Positions 16,346-25,742 of a stretch of DNA of 64,000 nt are shown here, piece by piece. The stretch lies in NCBI RefSeq assembly GCF_900106535.1, contig NZ_FNOH01000004.1:558001-622000 (forward strand), in the 5' to 3' direction. The notes beneath the pieces were generated by a model. That model was not told the origin of the DNA, searched no databases, and saw only the letters and a program-made list of their open reading frames with translations. Position numbers and translations under genes: made by a program. The stretch comes from Myxococcus xanthus. GTDB lineage: Bacteria > Myxococcota > Myxococcia > Myxococcales > Myxococcaceae. How positions within the stretch are numbered: position 1 is the first letter of the stretch; every line of letters starts with the position of its first letter.

Positions 16346-17255
16346 GCACACGTTCGCGCGGGCGTCCCACCTGTCGGAGCTGGAAGCGGAGAGCATCCAC
16401 ATCCTCCGGGAGACGGTGGCCGAGTTCGCCAACCCGGTGATGCTCTACAGCATCGGCAAGGACTCCCAGGTCCTGCTGCACCTGGCGCGCAAGGCCTTCC
16501 ACCCCGCGCCCCTGCCCTTCCCGCTGCTCCACGTGGACACCACCTGGAAGTTCCGGGACATGTATGCGTTCCGGGACGCCTTCGTGGCGCGCCACGGACT
16601 GCGCCTCATCATCCACCGGAACCAGCGCGCGCTGGCCGAGGGCATCAACCCCTTCGACCACGGCAGCCAGAAGTACACCCATGCGATGAAGACGCAGGCG
16701 CTGCTGGAGGCGCTGGCGGCGCATGGCTTCGACGCGGCCTTCGGTGGCGCGCGGCGCGACGAGGAGAAGTCCCGCGCCAAGGAGCGGGTGTTCTCCTTCC
16801 GGGACCGGCACGGACAGTGGGACCCGCGCCGCCAGCGGCCGGAGCTGTGGAACCTCTTCAACGGCCGCGTCGACGCGGGCGAGAGCATGCGCGTCTTCCC
16901 GCTGTCCAACTGGACGGAGCTGGACGTGTGGCACTACGTGCTGCGCGAGCGCATCCCCGTGGTGCCGCTCTACTTCGCCGCGGAGCGTCCTGTCATTGAC
17001 CGGGGCGGCACGCTGCTCATGGTGGATGACGAGCGCATGCGGCTTCGGCCCGGGGAGAAGCCCGAAATCCGGCGCGTGCGCTTCCGGACCCTGGGCTGCT
17101 ACCCGCTCAGCGGCGCCATCGAATCCTCCGCCACCACGGTGGAGACCGTCATCCACGAGATGGTGAACGCCCGCCAGTCCGAGCGGCAGGGCCGACTCAT
17201 CGACCACGACGAAGAGGGCTCCATGGAGCTCAAGAAGCGCGAGGGCTACTTCTAA
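16338..17255 (+). CDS. cysD: Sulfate adenylyltransferase subunit 2
   Basis: Small catalytic subunit of ATP sulfurylase, making APS from ATP and sulfate; works with the CysN GTPase. It has 305 residues as usual. The PP-loop is [21 protein letters not shown] near residue 35, and [19 protein letters not shown] and the C-terminal GREGYF-like ending (KREGYF) are family marks. The start is chosen at MSEHTF, with GGAGGGC a few bases upstream, inside the end of cobA; an earlier in-frame ATG lacks this. The stop overlaps the cysN start (TAATG). Confidence 0.95.
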   Translation: MSEHTFARASHLSELEAESIHILRETVAEFANPVMLYSIGKDSQVLLHLARKAFHPAPLPFPLLHVDTTWKFRDMYAFRDAFVARHGLRLIIHRNQRALAEGINPFDHGSQKYTHAMKTQALLEALAAHGFDAAFGGARRDEEKSRAKERVFSFRDRHGQWDPRRQRPELWNLFNGRVDAGESMRVFPLSNWTELDVWHYVLRERIPVVPLYFAAERPVIDRGGTLLMVDDERMRLRPGEKPEIRRVRFRTLGCYPLSGAIESSATTVETVIHEMVNARQSERQGRLIDHDEEGSMELKKREGYF

Positions 17256-18967
17256 TGGACACCGGCTTGCAGCAACTGCTCGACCAGCATGCCTCCCGGG
17301 AGCTGCTCCGGCTCGTCGTGGTCGGCTCCGTGGATGACGGGAAGTCCACCCTCATCGGCAGGCTCCTCTACGAGTGCGACGGGCTCTTCGAGGACCAGAT
17401 TTCCGCCGTGCGGAAGGCCAGCGCGAAGCGGACCGCCGCCGCCGTGTCCGTGCCCTCCGAGGTGCTGGTCCAAGGCCTGAAGGCCGCGGCCGGCGCGGAC
17501 GGGGAGGAACTGGACTTCTCCCTCTTCACCGACGGCCTGCGCGCCGAGCGTGAGCAGGGCATCACCATCGACGTTGCCTACCGCTACCTCAGCACCGCGC
17601 GGCGCAAGGTCATCGTCGCGGACACGCCGGGCCACATCCAGTACACGCGCAACATGGCCACCGGCGCCTCCACGGCGGACGCGGCGGTCATCCTGGTGGA
17701 CGCGCGACTGGGCGTGCTGCCGCAGACGCGCCGCCACGCGTACATCGCCTCGCTGCTGGGCATCCCCTACCTGGCCGTGGCGGTGAACAAGATGGACCTC
17801 ACGGGCTTCGACCGCGGCGCCTTCGAGCGCATCGGCGCCGAGCTGGTGGACTTCGCCCACGCGCTCGGCTTCGAGGGCGTGCGGCTCTTCCCCATCAGCG
17901 CCAGTCGCGGGGACAACATCACCCGGCCCAGCGCCCGCACGCCCTGGCATGAAGGCGGCAGCCTGCTCGCATGGCTGGAGTCCCTGCCCCACCAGCGCCG
18001 GCAGGACGACGCGCCCTTCCGCTTCCCCGTTCAGTACGTGCTCCGACCCCACCAGGACTACCGAGGGCTGGCGGGACAGATTGCCTCCGGCACCGTCCGC
18101 GTCGGGGATGAAATCCAGGTCCATCCCTCCGGGCGGCGCACGCGCGTGGCGGGCATCGACACCTTCGACGGACCGCTGGAGGAGGCCGCGTCCCCCGCGT
18201 CCGTCACGCTGCGACTCGCGGACGAAGTGGACGCCAGCCGAGGCGACGTGCTGGCCCATGTGGACCAGCCGCCGCTGTCTCTCCACCAGCTCGACGCGAT
18301 GCTCGTGTGGTTTGGAGAACAACCGCTGGACTGCTCGCGCCGCTACCTGGTGAAGCAGGCCTCGCGGACCGCGCCCGCGCACATCGAGCGGGTGCTGTGG
18401 CGCAAGGAACTGGCGGACCTGTCCGAGCAACCCGCCGAGTCCCTGTCGCTCAACGACATCGGCCGGGTGCGGGTGGTGTGCCGTCGGCCGCTGCTGACCG
18501 ACCCGTACCGCGACAACCGCCGCACGGGCGCCTTCATCGTCATCGACGCGCTCACGCACGACACGGTGGCCGCGGGCATGGTCCTGGGTCCCGCGGAGGA
18601 GTCGACGAAGAGCGACGTGGCCTCCTCGCTCGTCACGCAGCCCGAGCGGCGGGGACGGCTGGGGCAGCCCGGTGCCATTGTCCTGCTACCCGCCACGCCG
18701 GACGCGGGCTCACGCGCATTCCAGTTGGAGCGCCGGCTGTTCGACCTGGGCTGGCACGTCACCACCACCCCCGGTGATGTGGAGGTCGCGCTGGCGCTCG
18801 CGGCGGCGGGATTGGTGGCCCTGGTCCACACCGACACGCCCCAGACACGCCGGGTCCTGCGGGCGGAGGCCCGCGATGCCGGCGCCGCGTGGCTGGAGCT
18901 GGAAGCCACTGAAGACCTGCAGCAACACCTCGACCGGATCATCTCCCTCCGGGAGGCCGCACGATGA
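17255..18967 (+). CDS. cysN: Sulfate adenylyltransferase subunit 1 with degenerate APS-kinase tail
   Basis: GTPase subunit that drives APS formation by CysD. The G domain is complete: P-loop GSVDDGKST (residues 24-32), DTPGH, and NKMD. EF-Tu-like beta-barrel domains follow to about residue 445. The protein is 570 residues long: the last ~120 resemble an APS kinase (CysC) domain (FQLERRLFDLGWHVTTTPGD, like the kinase ERRLHELG...LDGD) but where the kinase has its GxSGxGKST loop this protein reads PATPDAGSR. The tail therefore should not phosphorylate APS, which fits an operon that uses APS reductase. It may be structural or regulatory. The start overlaps the cysD stop; the stop overlaps the next ATG. 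Confidence 0.92.
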   Translation: MDTGLQQLLDQHASRELLRLVVVGSVDDGKSTLIGRLLYECDGLFEDQISAVRKASAKRTAAAVSVPSEVLVQGLKAAAGADGEELDFSLFTDGLRAEREQGITIDVAYRYLSTARRKVIVADTPGHIQYTRNMATGASTADAAVILVDARLGVLPQTRRHAYIASLLGIPYLAVAVNKMDLTGFDRGAFERIGAELVDFAHALGFEGVRLFPISASRGDNITRPSARTPWHEGGSLLAWLESLPHQRRQDDAPFRFPVQYVLRPHQDYRGLAGQIASGTVRVGDEIQVHPSGRRTRVAGIDTFDGPLEEAASPASVTLRLADEVDASRGDVLAHVDQPPLSLHQLDAMLVWFGEQPLDCSRRYLVKQASRTAPAHIERVLWRKELADLSEQPAESLSLNDIGRVRVVCRRPLLTDPYRDNRRTGAFIVIDALTHDTVAAGMVLGPAEESTKSDVASSLVTQPERRGRLGQPGAIVLLPATPDAGSRAFQLERRLFDLGWHVTTTPGDVEVALALAAAGLVALVHTDTPQTRRVLRAEARDAGAAWLELEATEDLQQHLDRIISLREAAR

Positions 18968-20790
18968 GCGCATCCCCTGCCACCCATGCTCCCCCGTTCA
19001 TCAACGCTCTGCTGGGTGAGAACAAGAGTGCCCTGCTGCTCAAGCTCGTGGAGGAGATGGACGCCTCCGCCCTGCACTGGCTGAGCGGCTACACGGCGGG
19101 ACTGGCCGTCCGCGCCCCCCAGACCACCGTTGTCCCCGTGACGCCCGTACCCGTGGCCGCCCCCGCCGGTCACTTCACCATCATCTACGGGACGCAGACG
19201 GGTAACAGCCGCCTCCTGGCCGAGCGCCTCAAGCACCAGGTGGAGTCCGCCGGGCTCGCCACGCGGCTGTTCCGGGCCAGCGACTATCCGGTGCGGGAGC
19301 TGGCCAAGGAGAAGCTGCTCTGCGTGGTCATCAGCACCCAGGGAGATGGCGACCCGCCGGACGACGCACGCGGTTTCAGTGAGTTCATCCTCGGCAAGCG
19401 CGCGCCTCGCATGGAGGGGCTGCGCTACGCCGTGCTGGGGCTGGGAGACTCCAGCTACCCGCGCTTCTGCGAGGTGGGCCGGCGGCTCGACGCCCGCTTC
19501 GCGGAGTTGGGCGCCAGCCGGCTGTTGGAGCGTGCCGATTGCGATGTGGACTTCGAGCCCGTGGCCAAGGGTTGGCTCGACCAGGCCTACACCCTGGCGC
19601 GCGAAGCACTGACTCCGCAGGCGACGGTGACGGCCACGGTCGTGCCGCTGCGGGAGCCGCACGCCACGCCCGCGTTCACCAAGGAAGCGCCCTACACGGC
19701 GGAGGTGCTGCTCAATCAGCGCATCACTGCACGCGGCGCGCTCAAGGACGTGCGGCACCTGGAGCTGTCGCTCGCGGGCTCCGGGCTGGAATACGCCCCC
19801 GGCGACGCGCTGGGCGTGTGGCCCCACAATCCGCCGGAGCTGGTGGCGTCCTTCCTGTCCGAGCTGCGCCTCGACGGAGAAGCGGCGGTCACCCGAGAGG
19901 GCCGCACGCTCCCGCTGGCGCGCTGGCTGAGTGACGAGTTGGAAATCACCAGGCTCAACCGCCCCTTCCTGGAGCGACAAGCCACGCTGTCCGGCAGCGC
20001 GGCGCTGCACGAAGTGCTCGAACCGGGCCGCACCGAGGCCTTCCGCGCACTGCTGGCGGGGCATCAGGTCATCGACGTACTCCGCGCCCACAAGGCCACC
20101 TGGGACGCCACGGAGCTGGTCCAGTCCCTGCGCCGGCTGACGCCCCGGTTGTACTCGATTGCCTCCAGCCCCAAGCGCGTGGGTGAAGAGGCGCACCTCA
20201 CGGTGGCGGTGGTGGACTACACGGTGTTCGACCTGCGGCACTTCGGCGCGGCGTCGTACCACCTGGCCACGCGCACGGCCGGCACCGACACGGTCCGCAT
20301 CTTCATCGAGCCGAACGAACGCTTCCGGCTGCCGCAGGACGGCGACAAGGACGTGCTGATGATTGGCCCTGGCACCGGCGTGGCGCCCTTCCGGGCCTTC
20401 GTCCAGGAGCGCGCGGAGACCGGAGCGAAGGGCCGCAACTGGCTCTTCTTCGGTGAGCAACACTTCCGCACCCAGTTCCTCTACCAGACGGAGTGGCAGG
20501 AGGCCCTGAAGAAGCAGACGCTGCACCGGCTGTCACTCGCCTTCTCGCGGGACCGCGCTCAGAAGGTCTACGTGCAGCACCGGCTGCGTGAGTCCGGACG
20601 TGACGTCTACGAATGGCTCGAAGGAGGCGCCCACCTCTACGTGTGCGGCGACGCCCAGCGCATGGCCCCGGATGTCCACGAGGCACTGGTGGACGTCGTC
20701 TCCACCCACGGCGGCAAGAGCCGCGAGGACGCGCACGCCTGGCTCGAATCCCTGCGCGAGCAGCGGCGCTACCTGCGCGACGTCTACTGA
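18964..20790 (+). CDS. cysJ: NADPH-sulfite reductase flavoprotein
   Basis: Passes electrons from NADPH through FAD and FMN to the sulfite reductase hemoprotein. It has 608 residues: an N-terminal ~65-residue extension, a flavodoxin domain (IIYGTQTGNSRLLAERL near residue 75, STQGDGDPPDDA), an FAD-binding region (RLYSIASSPKR near residue 395), and NADPH binding (IGPGTGVAPFRAFVQER, FFGEQHFRTQFLYQ). It ends in RYLRDVY, as CysJ proteins do. The start overlaps the cysN stop as ATGA. Paired with cysI 24 bases downstream. Confidence 0.94.
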   Translation: MSASPATHAPPFINALLGENKSALLLKLVEEMDASALHWLSGYTAGLAVRAPQTTVVPVTPVPVAAPAGHFTIIYGTQTGNSRLLAERLKHQVESAGLATRLFRASDYPVRELAKEKLLCVVISTQGDGDPPDDARGFSEFILGKRAPRMEGLRYAVLGLGDSSYPRFCEVGRRLDARFAELGASRLLERADCDVDFEPVAKGWLDQAYTLAREALTPQATVTATVVPLREPHATPAFTKEAPYTAEVLLNQRITARGALKDVRHLELSLAGSGLEYAPGDALGVWPHNPPELVASFLSELRLDGEAAVTREGRTLPLARWLSDELEITRLNRPFLERQATLSGSAALHEVLEPGRTEAFRALLAGHQVIDVLRAHKATWDATELVQSLRRLTPRLYSIASSPKRVGEEAHLTVAVVDYTVFDLRHFGAASYHLATRTAGTDTVRIFIEPNERFRLPQDGDKDVLMIGPGTGVAPFRAFVQERAETGAKGRNWLFFGEQHFRTQFLYQTEWQEALKKQTLHRLSLAFSRDRAQKVYVQHRLRESGRDVYEWLEGGAHLYVCGDAQRMAPDVHEALVDVVSTHGGKSREDAHAWLESLREQRRYLRDVY

Positions 20791-20814
20791 CCCATTCCGA
20801 TTGCGAGCAACGAC

Positions 20815-22503
20815 ATGAGCCACCAGCCCAAGCCTCTCTCCGAAGTGGAGCACATCAAGACCCAGAGCCGCCTGCTCCGGGGAAGTCTGGCGGAGAGCCT
20901 GGAGGACCCGGTGACGGGCGGCCTCGCCACGCCGGACACCAACCTCATCAAGTTCCACGGCAGCTATCAGCAGGACGACCGCGACGTGCGCGAGGAGCGG
21001 CGTCAGCAGAAGCTGGAGCCCGACTACAGCTTCATGCTCCGCACCCGCCTGCCTGGAGGCGTGTGCACACCGGCCCAGTGGCTGGTGATGGACGCCCTGG
21101 CGCGCGAGCACGCCAACCACACGCTGCGCATCACCACGCGGCAGGCCTTTCAGTTACACGGCGTCATCAAGGATGACCTCCGGCCCACCATCGCCCGCAT
21201 CAACGAAGCGATGATGGACACGCTGGCCGCCTGCGGCGACGTGAACCGCAACGTGCTGTGCAACCCCAATCCGGTGGACTCGCGCGTCCACGAGACGGTG
21301 TACCAGTGGGCGGTGCGCATCTCCGAGCACCTGCTGCCGAAGACGCGCGCCTACTACGAAGTCTGGCTGGGGAAGGAGAAGGTGGCCGGCGGTGAGGACG
21401 AGCCCATCTACGGCGCCACGTACCTGCCCCGGAAGTTCAAGGCCGCCGTGGCGGTGCCGCCCCTCAACGACGTGGATGTCTTCGCGCAGGACCTGGGCTT
21501 CATCGCCATCATCGAAGGCGACGCGCTCGTGGGCTTCAACGTCTCCGTGGGCGGCGGCATGGGCGCCACGCATGGTGACGCGGCCACCTATCCCCGGCTG
21601 GCGGACGTCGTCGGCTTCATCCCGCCGGAGCAGACGCTCGCCGTCGCCGAGGAGGTGGTGAAGATTCACCGCGACTTCGGGGACCGCACCAACCGCAAGC
21701 ACGCGCGCCTGAAGTACGTCCTGGAGGAGCGCGGCGTTCCCTGGTTCACGGCAGAGCTGGAGAAGCGGCTCGGCTTCCCGCTCCAGCCAGCGCGCCCCTT
21801 CGCTTTCGAGCACAACGGAGACCGCTTCGGGTGGACAGAGGGCCATGACGGCCGGTGGCATCTGACGTTGCACCTGGACAGCGGCCGCGTGGCGGACCGG
21901 CCCGGCGCGCCGCACTTGACGGGCCTGCGGGAGATTGCGCGCATCCACACCGGGGACTTCCGGCTCACGGCGAACCAGAACCTCGTCATCGCAGGTGTGA
22001 CGCCCGAGGCTCGCGACGCCATCGGCGCGCTGGTGACGGCGCACGCGCTGGACAGCTTCCGCAGCGCCAGCCCGGTGCGTCGCAACGCGCTGGCGTGCGT
22101 GGCGCTGCCGACGTGCGGGCTCGCCATGGCGGAGGCGGAGCGCTACCTGCCTACCTTCGTGGGACGGCTGGAGGACCGGCTGCGGGCGCATGGCCTGCAG
22201 GACGCCAACCTGCTGCTCCGCATCACCGGGTGCCCCAACGGCTGCGCGAGGCCGTACCTGGCGGAGGTGGGACTCGTGGGCAAGGCGCCGGGCCGCTACA
22301 ACCTGCACCTGGGCGGAGATGCGCGAGGCCAGCGCCTCAGTCACCTCTACAGGGAGAACATCGACGAGGACGCCATCCTCGCCGCGCTGGAGCCATTGTT
22401 CGAAGGCTACGCACGCGAACGTCAGCCCGGTGAAGGCTTTGGCGACTTCGTGGTGCGCGCTGGCCACGTCCCCAGCCCAGCCGTTCAGCCTCGGCCGTCC
22501 TGA
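20815..22503 (+). CDS. cysI: Sulfite reductase (NADPH) hemoprotein
   Basis: Six-electron reduction of sulfite to sulfide, with siroheme and a [4Fe-4S] cluster. The 562 residues match CysI. The cluster and siroheme ligands lie in [15 protein letters not shown] and [15 protein letters not shown] towards the C-terminus; [13 protein letters not shown] near residue 105 is the family signature of the siroheme-binding half. It ends the operon: the next gene, 24 bases on, is on the other strand. No sulfate transporter or cysteine synthase gene lies in the window, so these must be elsewhere. The start has no strong Shine-Dalgarno. Confidence 0.95.
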   Translation: MSHQPKPLSEVEHIKTQSRLLRGSLAESLEDPVTGGLATPDTNLIKFHGSYQQDDRDVREERRQQKLEPDYSFMLRTRLPGGVCTPAQWLVMDALAREHANHTLRITTRQAFQLHGVIKDDLRPTIARINEAMMDTLAACGDVNRNVLCNPNPVDSRVHETVYQWAVRISEHLLPKTRAYYEVWLGKEKVAGGEDEPIYGATYLPRKFKAAVAVPPLNDVDVFAQDLGFIAIIEGDALVGFNVSVGGGMGATHGDAATYPRLADVVGFIPPEQTLAVAEEVVKIHRDFGDRTNRKHARLKYVLEERGVPWFTAELEKRLGFPLQPARPFAFEHNGDRFGWTEGHDGRWHLTLHLDSGRVADRPGAPHLTGLREIARIHTGDFRLTANQNLVIAGVTPEARDAIGALVTAHALDSFRSASPVRRNALACVALPTCGLAMAEAERYLPTFVGRLEDRLRAHGLQDANLLLRITGCPNGCARPYLAEVGLVGKAPGRYNLHLGGDARGQRLSHLYRENIDEDAILAALEPLFEGYARERQPGEGFGDFVVRAGHVPSPAVQPRPS

Positions 22504-22526
22504 GCCAACGCGGACCACGCGCGTGT

Positions 22527-23489
22527 TCAATCACTCGCGCCCCGCACCGCGGTGAGGAGCAGGTCGTACTTGCCGCCCAGGAACGTACGGAAGCCGTGCT
22601 GGTGCAGATAGCGACGGTAGAAAGACAGGTCCTTCACCAGCAGCGACAGGTCGGGCTCGCGCAGGTTCCGCACCCGCGCGCCATAGACGACCTCACCATC
22701 CCGGAAGCGGGAATTCGGGAAGCCCAGCAGCAGCGCCGAGCGCGGCTCCAGGTGCTCCTGCACCAGCCTGCGCAGCAGGGCATGGTCATCCACGCCAGGG
22801 CTCTGCAGTGTGCCCACCGACACCACCAGGTGGAAGCGCCCCAGGTCCTCCGGCAGCGCGTTGAGGTCGGCGACGACGAAGCGGTGCCGCGCATCGGGGA
22901 AGCGGGCACGCGCCTCTTCGATGGCGCTGGCGCTGTGGTCCACCCCCACGAAGCGCACATCCGGGGCCTCCTCCAGCCACGAGAACGCCGCCAGCTCATC
23001 CCCGCGGTTGACACCCAGGTCGAGCACGCGGCCGGACTCCGGCAACCGGATGCGCCCAAGCGCTTCGAGCCACGGCAGCAAGAAGCCCGCGTCCTCCAGC
23101 TTGCGCAGGCGCGCGAACGCGGAGGCCGCGCCATAGCGTTCTTGCAGTGACACCGCTTCGTCCGCCTGGCCTCCCGCGTGCCAGGTCGCCTCGGGCCCCA
23201 GCCGCTCGAAGGTCAGCGCGATGTGCGTCGCATCCACCGCGCGGGGCGTGAGCAGCCGGCACGCGAGCCCCTCCGCCAGGTCGCACCAACTGCGCAGGGG
23301 CCGATGGAGCAGCGCGCCGGACGGGCCCACCCGCTCGCCGGGGTAGCAACCCCTGCCCAGGTCCGGGTCTGGCACCTCGATGGTGACGGGCCCCGCCCGG
23401 AGCGACGCCAGCAAGTGCCGATGGATGTGGACCAGGGACTCGGCATGGAAGCGGCGAGGGTGCACGGCAGACTCGGTGGGGCTCGACAT
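22527..23489 (-). CDS. SAM-dependent methyltransferase
   Basis: 320 residues with a class I methyltransferase core in the second half: VLDLGVNRGDEL (motif I), VRFVGVDHSASAIEEARARFP, RHRFVVADLNALPEDLG and LVVSVGTLQSPG. The first ~130 residues are not recognised and may bind the substrate, which is unknown. The start at MSSPTES is tentative; in-frame ATGs at 23528 and further upstream exist and none has a clear Shine-Dalgarno. Convergent with the cys operon. Confidence 0.75.
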   Translation of the reverse strand: MSSPTESAVHPRRFHAESLVHIHRHLLASLRAGPVTIEVPDPDLGRGCYPGERVGPSGALLHRPLRSWCDLAEGLACRLLTPRAVDATHIALTFERLGPEATWHAGGQADEAVSLQERYGAASAFARLRKLEDAGFLLPWLEALGRIRLPESGRVLDLGVNRGDELAAFSWLEEAPDVRFVGVDHSASAIEEARARFPDARHRFVVADLNALPEDLGRFHLVVSVGTLQSPGVDDHALLRRLVQEHLEPRSALLLGFPNSRFRDGEVVYGARVRNLREPDLSLLVKDLSFYRRYLHQHGFRTFLGGKYDLLLTAVRGASD

Positions 23490-23862
23490 GATGGCGCGGA
23501 GCCTAGCGCGGCACCTGTCCTGTTCCATGGCTTCCGCGCCGTGCACAATCTCCCCAATCGAAGGCCCACACCGCCATGGCGGTGGTCGTCGTCGCGAACC
23601 TGACCGTTGGCGGCGCTCGCCGAACGGTTGGCCGTGCCAGAGCCCGTGGTGCCACCATCCCGCGTGGGCGCGTTCTCGAACGTGTCCGGACTCGCCAAGT
23701 GGCGTGACAGGGAGTCACACACTCGTCGCGCGTCCGTGACAGAGGTGGCTGGGGAAGTCCCGTGCGGGCAAGGCGTCCAGAGTGAGCGCAGCCCCACTCA
23801 GGCCCTGGCCTCGTGCTTGCTCAAGGGCCGCGTGTCACTCCTGAACCCAAAGGCACTCGGCC
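23490..23862. other. Divergent intergenic region
   Basis: 373 bases between the methyltransferase gene and gspC. I see no RNA gene, clear promoter, hairpin or credible ORF. It may hold both promoters. The first ~55 bases could be coding if the methyltransferase starts earlier. Confidence 0.4.
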
Positions 23863-24735
23863 ATGGCCACCCCACTCCGGAAGCACTTCTGGCTCGTCAC
23901 GACGACATTCATCGCACTCGCCATGCTGCTCCTGGCGAGTACGACCAACCTGCTCGTGGAGTTCGCATTCACTCCACGCATTTCAAACATGCTGCGGGAT
24001 GAGCAAGCATCGCCAGCCGAGGCTACCTCACGCCCCCGCGCGGCATTGGAAGGCAAGCGTCTGGCAAAGCTCACAGGACTGACCCTCGACAAATCGCCGG
24101 AGCAGACGCCGCCCTCGGGTGGCGGCACGGCCATGAACACATCCCTGCGGTTGAAGCTGCTCGGCACCCTGGTGGCGCATGACTCGCAGTGGTCGCTCGC
24201 CTCGGTCGAAGACCTCGACGCGAAGCGCATCCGCAGCGTGATGACCGGTGACGACCTGCAGGGCGCTCGCGTCGTCTCCATCGAGCGCGAGCGCATCACC
24301 TTCCTGATGGACGGCCAGGAGGAGTTCATCCGCGCCGACCGCCATGGAGGCGTCTCACACGCGCCCTTCCTGGCGAACGCCGCGCCCGCGCACACGGGCG
24401 TCCGCGCGGTGGGTGCGCATACCTATGAGGTGTCCCGCCGCGCTGTCGAAGACGCGCTTGCCAATATGGACGGCCTGCTCACCCAGGCCCGTGTGGTGCC
24501 AGCCTTCCGCGACGGCAAGCCCCAGGGCTTCAAGGTCTTCTCCATCAAGAAGGGCTCCCTCTACGAGCAGCTCGGCATCCAGTCTGGTGACGTGCTCCGG
24601 CGCATCAATGGCGTCTCGCTCGACGCGCCCGACAGAGCCCTGGAGGCCTTCATGCTGCTACGGGGCGCTTCGCACCTCGAGCTCGACATCGAGCGAGGAG
24701 GGAGCCCGGTCCGCAAGGTGTACGACGTGAGGTGA
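23863..24735 (+). CDS. gspC: Orphan GspC-like type II secretion inner-membrane protein
   Basis: 290 residues. A single membrane segment near the N-terminus (FWLVTTTFIALAMLLLAST) is followed by a periplasmic part. Residues ~92-160 (LKLLGTLVAHDSQWSLASVED) fit the GspC homology region that contacts the secretin. The C-terminal ~80 residues are a PDZ domain (KVFSIKKGSLYEQLGIQSGDVLRRINGVSL cut at motif level). GspC links the inner-membrane platform with the GspD secretin in type II secretion. No other gsp gene is nearby, so it either serves a cluster elsewhere or a related envelope complex. Start: AAAGG about nine bases before the ATG. Confidence 0.8.
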   Translation: MATPLRKHFWLVTTTFIALAMLLLASTTNLLVEFAFTPRISNMLRDEQASPAEATSRPRAALEGKRLAKLTGLTLDKSPEQTPPSGGGTAMNTSLRLKLLGTLVAHDSQWSLASVEDLDAKRIRSVMTGDDLQGARVVSIERERITFLMDGQEEFIRADRHGGVSHAPFLANAAPAHTGVRAVGAHTYEVSRRAVEDALANMDGLLTQARVVPAFRDGKPQGFKVFSIKKGSLYEQLGIQSGDVLRRINGVSLDAPDRALEAFMLLRGASHLELDIERGGSPVRKVYDVR

Positions 24736-24750
24736 TTGCCGTACGGCCCT

Positions 24751-25614
24751 TCAGCTCCGGGCCAGTGCCGCCGCGAGCCGGGGGAGCGCATCCCCTGCCC
24801 GCGCCTCCAGGTGCACGTCCGCGAGCTCCACGCCCCGGCACTCCCCCAGGTTGAGAATGGCGATGGGCATCCGGCGCTCGGACGCGCGCACCAGGAAGCG
24901 GTAGCCGGAGAAGATGGCCAGCGAAGAGCCCACCACCAGCAGCGCGTCGCCCTCCTCCAACAGGGCGAACGCCGACGCCACGGTGGGAACCGGCACGTTG
25001 TCGCCGAAGAAGACGACGTCCGGCTTGAGCGTTCCACCACACACCAGGCACGCAGGGACCTGGAAGGACGACAGCTGCTCGGAGGTCAGGTCCGCGTCAC
25101 CGTCCGGACGCAGCTCCAGCACCTCGAGGGAGAAGCCAGGGTTGAGTGACAGCAGCCGCGCCTGCAACGCCTCGCGCGCCTCCTGCGCGCCGCACGCCAG
25201 GCACCGGACCTGGGCCAGCGCGCCATGCAGCTCAATCACCCGCGAGCTGCCAGCGGCATGGTGCAGCCCGTCCACGTTCTGGGTGATGAGGCCTCGGACG
25301 TGGCCCGCCTGCTCCAGCTCCGCCAGCGCCGCGTGCGCAGCGTTGGGCCGGGCCGAGGAGAAGCGCGGCCAGCCCATCAGGCTCCGCGCCCAGTAGCGCG
25401 CCCGGACCTCGGGGCGCGTGAGGAACTCGCGATGCTGAATGGGGTTGCGCGCCCGCGCCCGCGTCCCGGGCCCCCGATAGTCGGGGATGCCTGACTCGGT
25501 GCTGCACCCCGCCCCGGTGAGCACCACCGTGCTGCGGCGCGTGAGCAATGAGACCAGCGCCTCCATGCTCGGAGCGAGGCTGGGGACAGGCAGGGCATCG
25601 TGCGGGGCAGTCAT
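24751..25614 (-). CDS. Sirtuin NAD-dependent protein deacylase
   Basis: 287 residues. NAD-binding motifs GAGCSTESGIPDYRG (residue ~34) and TQNVDGLHHAAG (~113), the zinc pairs CLAC and CLVC, and FGDNVP with VVGSSL make it a clear Sir2 family member. The ARARARNPIQHREF insert after YRG resembles class II (SIRT4-like) sirtuins. It would remove acetyl or other acyl groups from lysines, giving nicotinamide and O-acyl-ADP-ribose. ATG start with an A/T-rich TTAATATG stretch about 10-17 bases upstream and no Shine-Dalgarno, so a short 5' leader is possible. It is convergent with gspC. Confidence 0.93.
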   Translation of the reverse strand: MTAPHDALPVPSLAPSMEALVSLLTRRSTVVLTGAGCSTESGIPDYRGPGTRARARNPIQHREFLTRPEVRARYWARSLMGWPRFSSARPNAAHAALAELEQAGHVRGLITQNVDGLHHAAGSSRVIELHGALAQVRCLACGAQEAREALQARLLSLNPGFSLEVLELRPDGDADLTSEQLSSFQVPACLVCGGTLKPDVVFFGDNVPVPTVASAFALLEEGDALLVVGSSLAIFSGYRFLVRASERRMPIAILNLGECRGVELADVHLEARAGDALPRLAAALARS

Positions 25615-25742
25615 CGCGGCCTACATATTAACCGCGCGTCCCTGGCCGCGCCGGACGTCCGCCGTCCCCTGGGACCTCCCGGACGCACATCTGCCCCCGC
25701 CCACTCAGGCAGGCACGCCTGCCAGCCTGGCCAGCGGGGTGC

